Both the position numbers and the translations under genes were made by a program. A model generated the notes under the pieces. That model was not told the DNA's origin. It saw nothing but the letters and a program-made list of their open reading frames with translations, and ran no database searches. This document shows positions 1-7,955 of a DNA stretch of 15,248 nucleotides, in pieces. Every line of letters starts with the position of its first letter. Position 1 is the first letter of the stretch. The stretch is from Planctomycetaceae bacterium. Its GTDB lineage: Bacteria > Planctomycetota > Planctomycetia > Pirellulales > UBA1268. The stretch is from NCBI GenBank assembly GCA_003488325.1, contig DNLZ01000048.1, positions 7,100 through 22,347 of the forward strand. The letters are read 5' to 3'.

Positions 1-70
1 TGTCGTGCCCGTGACCTGCCATCGCCGGGTCGGTTCTCCTGTTCTTCATCCTCCTGTCCTCATCCTGCTG

Positions 71-109
71 CCCCTTTCTTTTCAATTCATGAATCGGATC
101 AGAAAGGGG
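71..109. repeat. 9-bp inverted repeat enclosing a 10-bp perfect palindrome upstream of dnaN
   Basis: The arms CCCCTTTCT (71-79) and AGAAAGGGG (101-109) are perfectly complementary. The 21-nt loop contains the perfect palindrome ATTCATGAAT (85-94), which lies in the only AT-rich patch of the dnaN leader. Just before it (34-83) the + strand is strongly pyrimidine-rich with repeated TCCTG/TCATCC units. Neither strand has a T-run after the stem, so it does not look like a classical intrinsic terminator. It could be an operator or a terminator of an upstream gene outside the window. The structure is directly visible; the role is unknown. Confidence 0.5.
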
Positions 110-144
110 CGGGGCGTCGGCCCGGATGCACGAGCTGCCGGGGC

Positions 145-173
145 ATTCAATCGCCTCATCTTTCGGGTATGAT
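145..173 (+). promoter_or_regulatory. putative dnaN promoter
   Basis: TATGAT at 168-173 differs from the -10 consensus TATAAT at one position. The hexamer 17 nt upstream (ATTCAA, 145-150) is a poor -35 match. It would give a leader of roughly 65 nt before the dnaN start at 244. There is no experimental support; the call rests on the -10 and its position in a non-coding leader. Confidence 0.4.
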
Positions 174-225
174 CGGGGATTCGGCGAACGGCCCGCCCGT
201 GACGGTGGCCCGCCGTGATCCGCCC

Positions 226-233
226 GGGAGGGA
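226..233 (+). promoter_or_regulatory. dnaN ribosome binding site (decides start)
   Basis: GGGAGGGA is a strong Shine-Dalgarno ten nucleotides before the ATG at 244. It supports 244 over the in-frame ATG at 169, which overlaps the putative -10 box and would add 25 residues with no counterpart in the DnaN family. Confidence 0.75.
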
Positions 234-243
234 CGACGCGTCC

Positions 244-1362
244 ATGAACGTTCGGTGCCCGAGAGAGCCCCTGCTGGCGGCGCTGCAGTCCGCATCGGCG
301 GTCGTGCCGGCACGATCTCCCAAGCCCGTCCTCACGAACGTGAAGCTCGAGGCGACCCGCGAGGGCGTGGTGCTGTCCGCCACCGATCTCGAGGTGGGCA
401 TCCGGATCGAGGTGGAGGGCGTCGAGGTGTCCGCGCCGGGCGCGGTGCTCCTGCCCAGTGGGCGGCTCACGGCGATCCTCCGCGAGAGCGCGGCGGGCAC
501 GGTGTTCGACATCCACTCCGACGGCAGTGCGGCCGTCGTCAAGGCTCCGCGCAGTTCCTTTCGGCTTCCCGCCGAAGACCCGCTCGAGTTCCCGTCGGTG
601 TCGGCGTTTCCCGGACCGCCCTGCTACGAGATGGCGGCACCGCTCGTTCGCGAACTCGTGCGACGTACGGTGTTCGCGACGGACAGCGAGTCGAGCCGCT
701 ACGCGCTCGGCGGCGTGCTCGTGGAGCTCGGTGCGGCGGGCGTCATCGCGGTGGGCACAGATGGCCGCCGGCTGGCCAAGATGGAGGGGCCGGCGGTGAC
801 ACAGGGAGCCGGCGGTCCGACGGGGGATTCCCAGCCGATCGTGCCGGCCAAGGCGATGCAACTCGTCGAACGCTGCCTCGGTCCGGCCGACGTGCCGGTG
901 CGGGTCGCGGTGCGTCAGAGCGAGATTCTCGTCGCGTCGGGTCCGACCACGATCTCGGCGCGGCTCGTGGAGGGGCGTTTTCCGCGGTGGCGCGACGTGT
1001 TTCCGGAGCGGCCCGAGGCGACCCGCATCGGGCTGGTCGCCGGCCCGTTCCTCGGTGCCGTTCGGCAGGCGGCGATCGTCACGAGTGAGCAGTCGAAGGG
1101 AGTCGACTTCACGTTCGAGCCCGGGCAGCTGATCCTCTCGGGCCGGTCGGCGGAGAGCGGCGAGAGCCGGATCGAGCTGCCGATCGATCACGCCGGACCG
1201 ACCCTGCGCATCAAGCTCGACCCGCGGTTCGTCAGCGAGTTCCTCCGCGTGCTCGACGGCGGCACGGCCGTCACGGTGGAACTCACCGACTCGCAGAGCG
1301 CCTGCGTCTGTCGCACCGAGGACGGCTACGGCTACGTCATCATGCCGCTGGCGGCCGACTGA
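244..1362 (+). CDS. dnaN: DNA polymerase III subunit beta (sliding clamp)
   Basis: The product is the homodimeric beta clamp that encircles DNA and tethers polymerase III and other repair and replication partners in the cytoplasm. The 372-residue length fits the family (about 365-380), made of three repeated clamp domains. The N-terminus MNVRCPREPLLAAL and the internal stretches SPKPVLTNVKLEA, SSRYALGGVLVEL and GTDGRRLAK match the usual beta-clamp positions (start, end of the first domain's opening helix, and the second domain). The C-terminal YVIMPLAAD corresponds to the conserved YxIMPxR/L end that lines the partner-binding pocket. The start at 244 is chosen from the Shine-Dalgarno and family alignment. 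The stop TGA abuts the ATG of the DUF721 gene, and gyrB follows, so the three are probably co-transcribed. No truncation or frameshift is seen. Confidence 0.96.
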   Translation: MNVRCPREPLLAALQSASAVVPARSPKPVLTNVKLEATREGVVLSATDLEVGIRIEVEGVEVSAPGAVLLPSGRLTAILRESAAGTVFDIHSDGSAAVVKAPRSSFRLPAEDPLEFPSVSAFPGPPCYEMAAPLVRELVRRTVFATDSESSRYALGGVLVELGAAGVIAVGTDGRRLAKMEGPAVTQGAGGPTGDSQPIVPAKAMQLVERCLGPADVPVRVAVRQSEILVASGPTTISARLVEGRFPRWRDVFPERPEATRIGLVAGPFLGAVRQAAIVTSEQSKGVDFTFEPGQLILSGRSAESGESRIELPIDHAGPTLRIKLDPRFVSEFLRVLDGGTAVTVELTDSQSACVCRTEDGYGYVIMPLAAD

Positions 1363-1725
1363 ATGCTCGAGCAGGTGTGCATGGCACGACTCCCGCCCCG
1401 CCCCGCGCCGCCATCGGGTCCGCTGCCGATCGGCAGGGTGATGTCCCGCCTGCTCGCGCGGTCGGGCTATGCCGAGGAGCGGGCGGCCGACGGCCTGGCC
1501 GAGGCCTGGAGACAGGCGTGCCCCGAGGCGTTCCGCGGGCAGTCACAGCCCGGCCTCGTGCGACGCGGGGTGCTCGAGGTGTTCGTGCGGCACTCCGCCC
1601 TCGTGCAGGAATTCGGCTTCCACAAGCAGGGCGTGCTCGAGCGGCTGCGGCAGATCCTGCCCGCCGCCGGCATCGCCGACATCCGCTGTCGGATCCTGCC
1701 CGACGCGGGAGCCGAGGCCGGCTGA
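1363..1725 (+). CDS. dciA: DUF721 / DciA-family protein, probable replicative-helicase loading factor
   Basis: This is a 120-residue basic protein with one DUF721 domain over roughly residues 27-112. Family hallmarks include the tryptophan helix (AEAWRQACPEAF), a basic LVRRGVLEVFVRHSALVQE strand-turn-helix, FHKQGVLERLRQIL and a terminal IADIRCRIL strand. In bacteria lacking DnaC/DnaI-type loaders, DciA helps load the DnaB helicase; that role is family knowledge and is not shown here. The gene lies between dnaN and gyrB, where DUF721 genes also sit in Actinobacteria (there with recF). The ATG at 1363 touches the dnaN stop codon. In-frame ATGs at 1381 and 1441 are alternatives, none with a strong Shine-Dalgarno, so the exact start is uncertain; translational coupling to dnaN is likely. 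Confidence 0.82.
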   Translation: MLEQVCMARLPPRPAPPSGPLPIGRVMSRLLARSGYAEERAADGLAEAWRQACPEAFRGQSQPGLVRRGVLEVFVRHSALVQEFGFHKQGVLERLRQILPAAGIADIRCRILPDAGAEAG

Positions 1726-1769
1726 CGCCGGTCCTTCGGCGTGCGGCCGCATGGCCGTGGTCACGACCA
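1725..1769 (+). promoter_or_regulatory. two small hairpins in the dciA-gyrB gap
   Basis: A 6-bp stem ACGCCG/CGGCGT (1725-1730 and 1737-1742, 6-nt loop) begins on the last base of the DUF721 stop codon. A second near-perfect palindrome TGGTC-AC-GACCA spans 1758-1769. No T-run follows, so termination is not evident. They may affect mRNA processing or bind a regulator of gyrB. The structures are visible; the function is unassigned. Confidence 0.3.
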
Positions 1770-1793
1770 TCCTTCACGGGACGAGTGCAGAGC

Positions 1794-1800
1794 GAGGAGA
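1794..1800 (+). promoter_or_regulatory. gyrB ribosome binding site (decides start)
   Basis: GAGGAGA lies six nucleotides before the ATG at 1807. It selects this start over the in-frame ATG at 1741, which would prepend 22 residues unlike any GyrB N-terminus. Confidence 0.75.
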
Positions 1801-1806
1801 GCGACG

Positions 1807-4299
1807 ATGGCAGACGACGAACGACAGCAGCAGTACACCTCGGCCGACCTCAAGCACCTCTCCGACCGCGACCACGTGCGCGAGCGGTTCGGCATGTACA
1901 TCGGTGACAACACGTCCCGCGGGCTCCACCACCTGGTCTACGAGGTCGTGGACAACTCGATCGACGAGTGCATGGCCGGATATGCCAAACAGGTGAGCGT
2001 CACGGTCAATGTCGACGGCAGCGTCACGGTCGAGGACGACGGCCGGGGGATTCCGGTCGACATCCACCCGCAGCTCTCCGAGGAGATGGACCGGGAGGTC
2101 TCCACGCTCGAGGGCGTGATGACCGTGCTCAAGTTCGGCGGCAAGTTCCAGAAGGGCGCGTATCAGGCGACCGGCGGCCTGCACGGCGTGGGCGTGACGG
2201 TGGTCAACTTCCTCTCCGAGTGGTGCGAGGTGGAGGTCTGCCGCGAGGGGCACGTCTGGCAGCAGGAGTACCAGCGCGGCGAGCGGACCGGCCCGGTCCG
2301 CACGATGGGCACCACCACGCGGACGGGCACCAAGACGACCTTCAAGCCCGACCCGCAGATCTTCCCGCAGACGAAGTTCTCCTGGGACGTGCTCGCGAAG
2401 CGGCTCAGGGAACTGGCCTATCTCAACTCGGGGCTCCGGGTCCGGTTTCGGGACGTGGCGACCGACACCGACGAGGAATACTTCTTCGAGCGTGGGATCG
2501 TGCAGTTCGTCGAGCAGCTCAACCAGGCGAGCGAGCACGTGCACGCCGACGTGATCTCGATCCAGGGATCGCACGAGGGCGTCGCCTGGGACATCGCGCT
2601 GCAGTACGCGAAGGAGTACACGGAAAACCTCCACAGCTACGTCAACAACATCTCGACCACCGAGGGAGGGACGCACGTCGCCGGCTTTCGTGCGGCCCTG
2701 ACCCGCACGCTCAACCAGTACGGCCGCAAGAGCAACCTCTACAAGTCGCTCAGCGACAACCTCGTGCCGACGGGCGAGGACATCCGCGAGGGCCTGACGG
2801 CGATCATCAGCGTGCGGGTCCCGGAGCCCCAGTTCGAGGGGCAGACGAAGACCAAGCTCGGCAACGGCGAGGTCGAGGGGATCATCAACTCCGCCGTGGG
2901 CGACTTCCTCGGGAAGTATCTCGAGGAGAACCCGAAGAGCGCCAAGGCGATCATCGAGAAGGGGATCCTGGCCGCCGAGGCGCGGGAGGCCGCGAAGAAG
3001 GCCCGCAAGGAGCTGCGCGACCGCAAGAACGCCCTCTCCGGCGGCGGACTGCCGGGCAAGCTTCGCGACTGCACGAGTCGCGAGGTGGAGAAGTGCGAGC
3101 TGTACCTCGTGGAGGGTGACAGCGCCGGGGGCTCGGCCGAGGGTGGGAGGCTGCGGGAGTATCAGGCGATCCTGCCGCTCCGCGGCAAGATCATCAACGC
3201 CTACAAGAGCCGCACGGCCAAGGTGCTCGCCAACGAGGAGGTGAGCAGCCTGATCGTCGCGATCGGCTCGGGATTCGGCGAGGAGACCGACCTCGGCAAG
3301 CGTCGCTACGACAAGGTCGTGATCATGACCGACGCCGACGTCGACGGGTCCCACATCCGCACGCTGCTCCTCACGTTCTTCTACCGGCAGATGCCCCAGC
3401 TGGTCTCGGCCGGCCACGTCTACGTCGCCCAGCCGCCGCTCTTCCGCGTGCGGTCGAAGAAGTCGGTCTACTACGTGCAGACCGAGGAGGAGATGAAGAC
3501 GCAGCTCCTCGACCAGGGCCTCGGCGAAGGCGTCTTCCTTCCCGGCGACGGCCGCGAGATCACCGGCGATGCGATGCACAAGCTCTGCCGCACGCTCGCG
3601 GGCCTCGAGGACGCGCTCGTGGCCTTGGAGAGGCGCGGGATCAGCCTGCGCGAACACGCCGCGCGGCGTGATCCGGCGACCGGCAAGCTGCCGATCTACC
3701 ACGTCTACTTCGGGCTCGAGGAACGCTGGTTCACGGGTCGCGACGAGCTCGAGGCGTTCGTGAAGGGGAAGGAGCAGGCCGCGGGGCGCGAGCTGCAGGT
3801 GGGGCGGATCGAGGAGGCGCGGGCCGCCGGTGACGCGACGCCGGGCACCGCCCCCAGCACGGGAGACGATCAGCTCGTGGTGGTGGATCTCCACGAGGTC
3901 CGCAGCGTGAATGCCGGGCTCAAGGAGCTCGAGGCGATGGGCTTCGGGATCGAGTCGCTCATGCCGCAGGACCGGACCGGCAGCGAGGCACCACGCTACA
4001 CGCTGCGACGCGGTGACAACGAGATCGGCCTCGAGGACCTGCGTGGCCTGCTTGCGGCGGTGCGCCGGGCCGGCGAGAAAGGTCTCTCCATCACGCGCTT
4101 CAAGGGGCTCGGAGAGATGAACGCCGAGGAGCTCCGCGATACGACGCTCGATCCTGCGAACCGCACGCTCCTGCGCATCACGATGTCAGACGCCGCCGCG
4201 GCCGATGACCTGTTCCGCGTGCTCATGGGCGAGCAGGTGGAGCCCCGACGCGACTTCATCGAGAAGCACGCGCTCGATGTGAAGAACCTGGACGTCTGA
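1807..4299 (+). CDS. gyrB: DNA gyrase subunit B
   Basis: GyrB is the ATPase subunit of the GyrA2GyrB2 topoisomerase that introduces negative supercoils. The protein has 830 residues. A GHKL ATPase domain shows EVVDNSIDE (46-54, with the Mg-binding Asn at 50), DDGRGIPVD (77-85) and ATGGLHGVG (121-129). The transducer domain carries the QTKTKLGN catalytic-lysine loop (346-353). TOPRIM shows EGDSAGG (about 436), PLRGK (457-461) and TDADVDGSH (508-516). The C-terminal tail contains KGLGEMN (766-772) and VEPRRDFIE. About 200 residues between TOPRIM and KGLGEMN match in position the insert of E. coli GyrB (804 aa), which is lacking in the shorter Bacillus type (about 640 aa). ParE is less likely given the cluster position and this insert. 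The gene follows dnaN and DUF721 with an 81-nt gap. Confidence 0.97.
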   Translation: MADDERQQQYTSADLKHLSDRDHVRERFGMYIGDNTSRGLHHLVYEVVDNSIDECMAGYAKQVSVTVNVDGSVTVEDDGRGIPVDIHPQLSEEMDREVSTLEGVMTVLKFGGKFQKGAYQATGGLHGVGVTVVNFLSEWCEVEVCREGHVWQQEYQRGERTGPVRTMGTTTRTGTKTTFKPDPQIFPQTKFSWDVLAKRLRELAYLNSGLRVRFRDVATDTDEEYFFERGIVQFVEQLNQASEHVHADVISIQGSHEGVAWDIALQYAKEYTENLHSYVNNISTTEGGTHVAGFRAALTRTLNQYGRKSNLYKSLSDNLVPTGEDIREGLTAIISVRVPEPQFEGQTKTKLGNGEVEGIINSAVGDFLGKYLEENPKSAKAIIEKGILAAEAREAAKKARKELRDRKNALSGGGLPGKLRDCTSREVEKCELYLVEGDSAGGSAEGGRLREYQAILPLRGKIINAYKSRTAKVLANEEVSSLIVAIGSGFGEETDLGKRRYDKVVIMTDADVDGSHIRTLLLTFFYRQMPQLVSAGHVYVAQPPLFRVRSKKSVYYVQTEEEMKTQLLDQGLGEGVFLPGDGREITGDAMHKLCRTLAGLEDALVALERRGISLREHAARRDPATGKLPIYHVYFGLEERWFTGRDELEAFVKGKEQAAGRELQVGRIEEARAAGDATPGTAPSTGDDQLVVVDLHEVRSVNAGLKELEAMGFGIESLMPQDRTGSEAPRYTLRRGDNEIGLEDLRGLLAAVRRAGEKGLSITRFKGLGEMNAEELRDTTLDPANRTLLRITMSDAAAADDLFRVLMGEQVEPRRDFIEKHALDVKNLDV

Positions 4300-4425
4300 A
4301 CGGACCCCGGACGATCCGCGGGCGTCATGCTTCGGGGAGGCCCATGCCCCACGTCCCATGATCCATCGGGACGGATGGGACGGCGCGAGGCTCGCGTGGG
4401 AGTCGTCTGCGCGGGGATGTACAAT
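4300..4425 (+). promoter_or_regulatory. gyrB/PSCyt1-protein intergenic region with inverted repeat and putative -10
   Basis: The gap from 4300 to 4488 holds no convincing gene. GTCCCAT (4353-4359) and ATGGGAC (4375-4381) form a 7-bp inverted repeat with a 15-nt spacer, and GGGACGG recurs inside it. TACAAT at 4420-4425 is a good -10 candidate about 60 nt before the chosen start; the sequence 16-18 nt upstream is a weak -35. A separate promoter for the downstream pair is therefore plausible, which would separate it from the replication block. No T-rich terminator is visible after gyrB. Confidence 0.4.
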
Positions 4426-4473
4426 GCGAGGGGTTTTCGCTCAGGGGGCACGCCCGTGCCTCGACTGCGTTCC

Positions 4474-4478
4474 GGGAG
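4474..4478 (+). promoter_or_regulatory. ribosome binding site selecting the 4489 start
   Basis: GGGAG lies ten nucleotides before the ATG at 4489 but only one before the ATG at 4480. The spacing favours 4489, which also gives a compact signal peptide. The ATG at 4327 would add 54 residues that precede the signal peptide. Confidence 0.55.
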
Positions 4479-4488
4479 CATGCTTCCG

Positions 4489-7400
4489 ATGCCGCGCACG
4501 CCACACCCGTCGATCCCTGGCGTATCGCGCGTCGCCGCGGCGGTCCTGGTCCTCGTGTTCACGGGTCGGGCGTGGGCGGCCGAGACCGACTCGACCGCGA
4601 CGGTCGGTCACGTGGCCTACGTGGAGACGATTCGTCCGCTCCTGGCGGAACGCTGTGTCTCATGCCACGGCGCCCTGCGTCAGGAGGGCGGTCTGCGGCT
4701 CGACACCGCGGCGCTCCTGCTCGCAGGAGGCGAGTCGGGGCCGGCTGCGGTGCGGAACGACCCCGCCTCGAGCATGATCGTCGCCCGCGTCGCCGACCCG
4801 GATGCCGCGACGAGGATGCCTCCCGACGGCGAGGCGGAACCACTCTCCGCGGAGCAGGTGGCGGCGCTCGCGGGCTGGATCGCAGCCGGATGTCCCGCAC
4901 CGGCCGACGAGCGGCCCGAGGCGGATCCCCGCGACCACTGGGCGTTTCGTCCACGGACGCGCCCGGAGGTGCCGCGGGTGCAGGATGCCGCACGGGCGCG
5001 GAACCCGATCGACGCGTTTCTCGCACGGGCCCGCGACCGGGCCGGTATCACGCCGCAGCCGGAGGCCCCGCGGCACGTGCTCGTGCGGCGGCTCTTCATC
5101 GATCTCATCGGCCTGCCGCCGCAGCCGGAGGAACTGGCCGCGATCGAGGCCGACGCCTCCCCCGACTGGTACGAACGGCTCGTCGAGAGGCTGCTCGCCG
5201 ACCCGCGGCATGGCGAGCGGTGGGCGCGGCACTGGATGGATGTCTGGCGGTATGCCGACTGGTGGGGCCTCGGCGACCAGCATCGCAACAGCGCGAAGCA
5301 CATGTGGCACTTCCGTGACTGGATCGTGGAGTCGCTCAACGCCGACGTGGGCTACGACGAGATGCTGCGGCAGATGCTCGCGGCCGACGAACTCCATCCG
5401 GACGATCCGGCGAAGCTGCGGGCCACCGGCTTCCTCGCGAGGAACTGGTTTCTCTTCAACCGGACACCCTGGCTCGACGAGACGGTGGAGCACGTCGGCA
5501 AGGGTCTGCTCGGCCTGACGCTGAACTGCGCGAAGTGCCACGCCCACAAGTACGATCCGATCCGGCAGGAGGACTACTACCGGTTCCGGGCCTTTTTCGA
5601 GCCGATCGAGACCCGCGTGGACGTCGTGCCGGGTGAGGGCGACCTCGAGAGGGACGGCATCCCGCGGGTCTTCGACGGTCACCTCGAGCGCCCGACCCAC
5701 CTGTTCGTCCGGGGCGAGGACACGAAGCCCGACACGTCGCGGTCGTTCGAGCCGGGCGTGCCCGAGGTGCTCGCGTTTCGCGAGATCGAGGTGCGTCCCG
5801 TCTCCCTGCCGCCGACCGCGTTCGAGCCCGAGCGCCGGCCGTGGGTCCTCGAGGCGCACGTGGCGACGGCCCGCCGTGCCGTCGAGTCGGCCGAGTCCGC
5901 GGTCACGAAGGCCGTCGAGAAGGCGTCTGCCGCGAGGACGACGCTCGCCACGGCGGAGCGCGAGGCCGCCCCGGCGCCGGCCACGGTCTCCTCCGCGCCG
6001 GAATCCAGCCCGGGATCGTTCGTCGACGACTTCAGTCAGCTCGACGCAGGTCGCTGGAAGCTCTTCGGCGGCGAGTGGACGCACGAGCCCGGCCGGCTGG
6101 TCCAGGGACGGGATGGCCAGTCGCGCGCCGTGGTGCGGCTCGGATCCGTGCCACCGCGCGACTTCGATGCCACCATGACGTTCACGATCACCGGGGGGAG
6201 CACCTATCGCAGCGTCGGGCTGTCGTTCGACTCGACGCAGCCCGATCCGGTGCGACCCCATGCCGCGGACGACCGGGAGGTGCTGGTCTATGCGAGCGGC
6301 TGGGCGAGCGGTCCGAAGGTGCAGGCGGCCTACGTGCTCGACGGCGCGTGGCGGTATCCCGCCGACGGTGCCGTCGCCCGATCGGTCGCCCTGCACCGCT
6401 CCCACAGGCTGCGTGTGGCGGTGCGCGACACGCTCGTCAACGTCTGGTTCGATGATGAGCCCGTGCTCGCGTGGCGGTCGCCGGTGCCGCGCCGAAGCGG
6501 GAGCCTGCAGCTCATCACGTTCGATGCGACGGCGGTCTTCGAGCGCGTGTCGCTCGCCGCGTTGTCGGCGGACGTGACGCTCCGTGAGCCGGCCACGGCG
6601 ACGGCGTCGGCCATGCCATCGATCGACGCCGCCCGGGCACTCGTGGCCACGGCTGAGCGACAGCTCGCCGTCGCGCGGGCTGGCCTCGCGGTGGAGCAGG
6701 CCGTGCTCGAGAGTGTGGTCCGTCGTGCCGAGGCGACGAGGATCGCGTGGGACGAGGCGGTCGGCGGCGGTGACCCGTCGGTGCGCCGCACCGAGGCGGC
6801 GACGGCGGCCGTCCGTGCCGAGCGGGAGGTCGCCGTCGCCCGCGCCCGGCGGAAGGTGGCGGAAGCAGAGGACAAGCTCGCGACGGCCGCCCCGGACAAG
6901 AAGGGCGAGGCCGAGAAGGAACTCCTCGCGGCCCGAGAGGCGGTCGAGAAGGCGGTGCAGGCGGTGGAGACAGCCGACGGGCCGTTCACGCCGTTCGCCG
7001 GTGCGAAGTGGACACCCACGCGGTTCAGGACGTCGACGGCGGACGACCCCGCCGTGCCCTTCCCCACGACGAGCACCGGCCGTCGTACGGCCCTGGCCCA
7101 CTGGATCACCGACCCGCAGAATCCGCTCACCGCCCGCGTCGCCGCCAACCATATCTGGATGCGGCACATGGGCAGGCCGCTCGTGTCGACCGTCTTCGAG
7201 CTCGGACGGAAGGGTGAGGCCCCCGCGCACCCCGAACTCGTCGACTGGCTCGCGAGCGAACTGGTGGAGGGGCCGCAGCCGGAGGGGTCGCGGGGCGGCG
7301 GAGGCTGGAGCATGAAGCACCTCCACCGGCTCATCTGCACGTCGGCCGCCTACCGGATGGGGTCGTCGACCGCGGGCGCCGACGCCGCGCTGGCGATCGA

Positions 7401-7938
7401 TCCCGACAACCGGCTCGTGTGGCGGCGGGAGCCGATCCGGCTCGAGGCACAGGTCGTGCGCGACGGTGTCCTCGCCCTCGCCGGCATGCTCGACCTCACG
7501 ATGGGCGGCCCGCCGGTGCGGGAGTCCGAGCAGGCGACCTCCCGTCGGCGGAGCCTGTACTTCTGGCACTCCGACATCAGCCGCAACCTGTTCCTCACGA
7601 CGTTCGACGACGCCGCCGCGAAGGAGTGCTACGAGCGCGAGCGGAGCATCGTGCCGCAGCAGGCGCTCGCGCTGGCCAACGCCGCGATCGTGCATGACGC
7701 GGCGGCCGGGATCGCCGCGCGGCTCGAGGCCGAGGCGGGAGACGACACGGCGTTCCTCGAGCGGGCCTTCGAGACGATCCTGCAGCGCGATCCGTCGGCC
7801 GACGAGCGGGCCGCCTGTGAGGGAACGCTCGGCAGATGGCGGGCGGTGGCGAAGCCGGCGGGGGGAACCGCCGATCCGGCGCGGGTGCTCCTCGTGTGGG
7901 CGCTGCTCAACCACAACGACTTCGTGACACTGCGGTGA
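4489..7938 (+). CDS. secreted PSCyt1-DUF1549-DUF1553 planctomycete cytochrome-type protein with LamG-like insert
   Basis: The protein has 1149 residues with a signal peptide ending near residue 27 (hydrophobic AAAVLVLVF, then AWA|AE). PSCyt1 at about 45-130 has a heme-type C56-V-S-C59-H60 and the typical GGLRLDT segment. DUF1549 at about 150-370 has CAKCH (347-351) followed by HKYDPIRQEDYYRF. A coiled coil at about 452-495 precedes a concanavalin/LamG-like beta domain at about 511-695 (FVDDFSQLDAGRWKLFGGEW to the FERVSL strand). A second Ala/Glu/Arg-rich coiled coil (about 710-840) leads into DUF1553 at about 865-1140 (RTALAHWITDPQNPLTARV, ANHIW, GGPPVRESEQ, RRSLYFWHS). The biochemical function of the family is not established. 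Domain content suggests extracytoplasmic redox chemistry on, or binding to, polysaccharides. A DUF1501 gene starts 17 nt downstream, the usual partner in this phylum. Confidence 0.9.
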   Translation: MPRTPHPSIPGVSRVAAAVLVLVFTGRAWAAETDSTATVGHVAYVETIRPLLAERCVSCHGALRQEGGLRLDTAALLLAGGESGPAAVRNDPASSMIVARVADPDAATRMPPDGEAEPLSAEQVAALAGWIAAGCPAPADERPEADPRDHWAFRPRTRPEVPRVQDAARARNPIDAFLARARDRAGITPQPEAPRHVLVRRLFIDLIGLPPQPEELAAIEADASPDWYERLVERLLADPRHGERWARHWMDVWRYADWWGLGDQHRNSAKHMWHFRDWIVESLNADVGYDEMLRQMLAADELHPDDPAKLRATGFLARNWFLFNRTPWLDETVEHVGKGLLGLTLNCAKCHAHKYDPIRQEDYYRFRAFFEPIETRVDVVPGEGDLERDGIPRVFDGHLERPTHLFVRGEDTKPDTSRSFEPGVPEVLAFREIEVRPVSLPPTAFEPERRPWVLEAHVATARRAVESAESAVTKAVEKASAARTTLATAEREAAPAPATVSSAPESSPGSFVDDFSQLDAGRWKLFGGEWTHEPGRLVQGRDGQSRAVVRLGSVPPRDFDATMTFTITGGSTYRSVGLSFDSTQPDPVRPHAADDREVLVYASGWASGPKVQAAYVLDGAWRYPADGAVARSVALHRSHRLRVAVRDTLVNVWFDDEPVLAWRSPVPRRSGSLQLITFDATAVFERVSLAALSADVTLREPATATASAMPSIDAARALVATAERQLAVARAGLAVEQAVLESVVRRAEATRIAWDEAVGGGDPSVRRTEAATAAVRAEREVAVARARRKVAEAEDKLATAAPDKKGEAEKELLAAREAVEKAVQAVETADGPFTPFAGAKWTPTRFRTSTADDPAVPFPTTSTGRRTALAHWITDPQNPLTARVAANHIWMRHMGRPLVSTVFELGRKGEAPAHPELVDWLASELVEGPQPEGSRGGGGWSMKHLHRLICTSAAYRMGSSTAGADAALAIDPDNRLVWRREPIRLEAQVVRDGVLALAGMLDLTMGGPPVRESEQATSRRRSLYFWHSDISRNLFLTTFDDAAAKECYERERSIVPQQALALANAAIVHDAAAGIAARLEAEAGDDTAFLERAFETILQRDPSADERAACEGTLGRWRAVAKPAGGTADPARVLLVWALLNHNDFVTLR

Positions 7939-7955
7939 TCCAGGGAGACCGACGC

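Noticed and set aside
1..243. upstream extension of the dnaN frame, open to the window start
   Set aside because: The frame stays open by chance in GC-rich DNA; it crosses the palindrome and the -10 box, and the family N-terminus plus the Shine-Dalgarno point to 244.
1774..3894. 706-residue open frame on the - strand
   Set aside because: It is antisense to gyrB with shadow-type composition and no motif.
4660..7914. 1084-residue open frame on the - strand
   Set aside because: It lies opposite the clearly assigned PSCyt1/DUF1553 gene, is rich in Arg/Gly/Pro/His, shows no recognisable domain, and is the expected antisense shadow of GC-rich codons.
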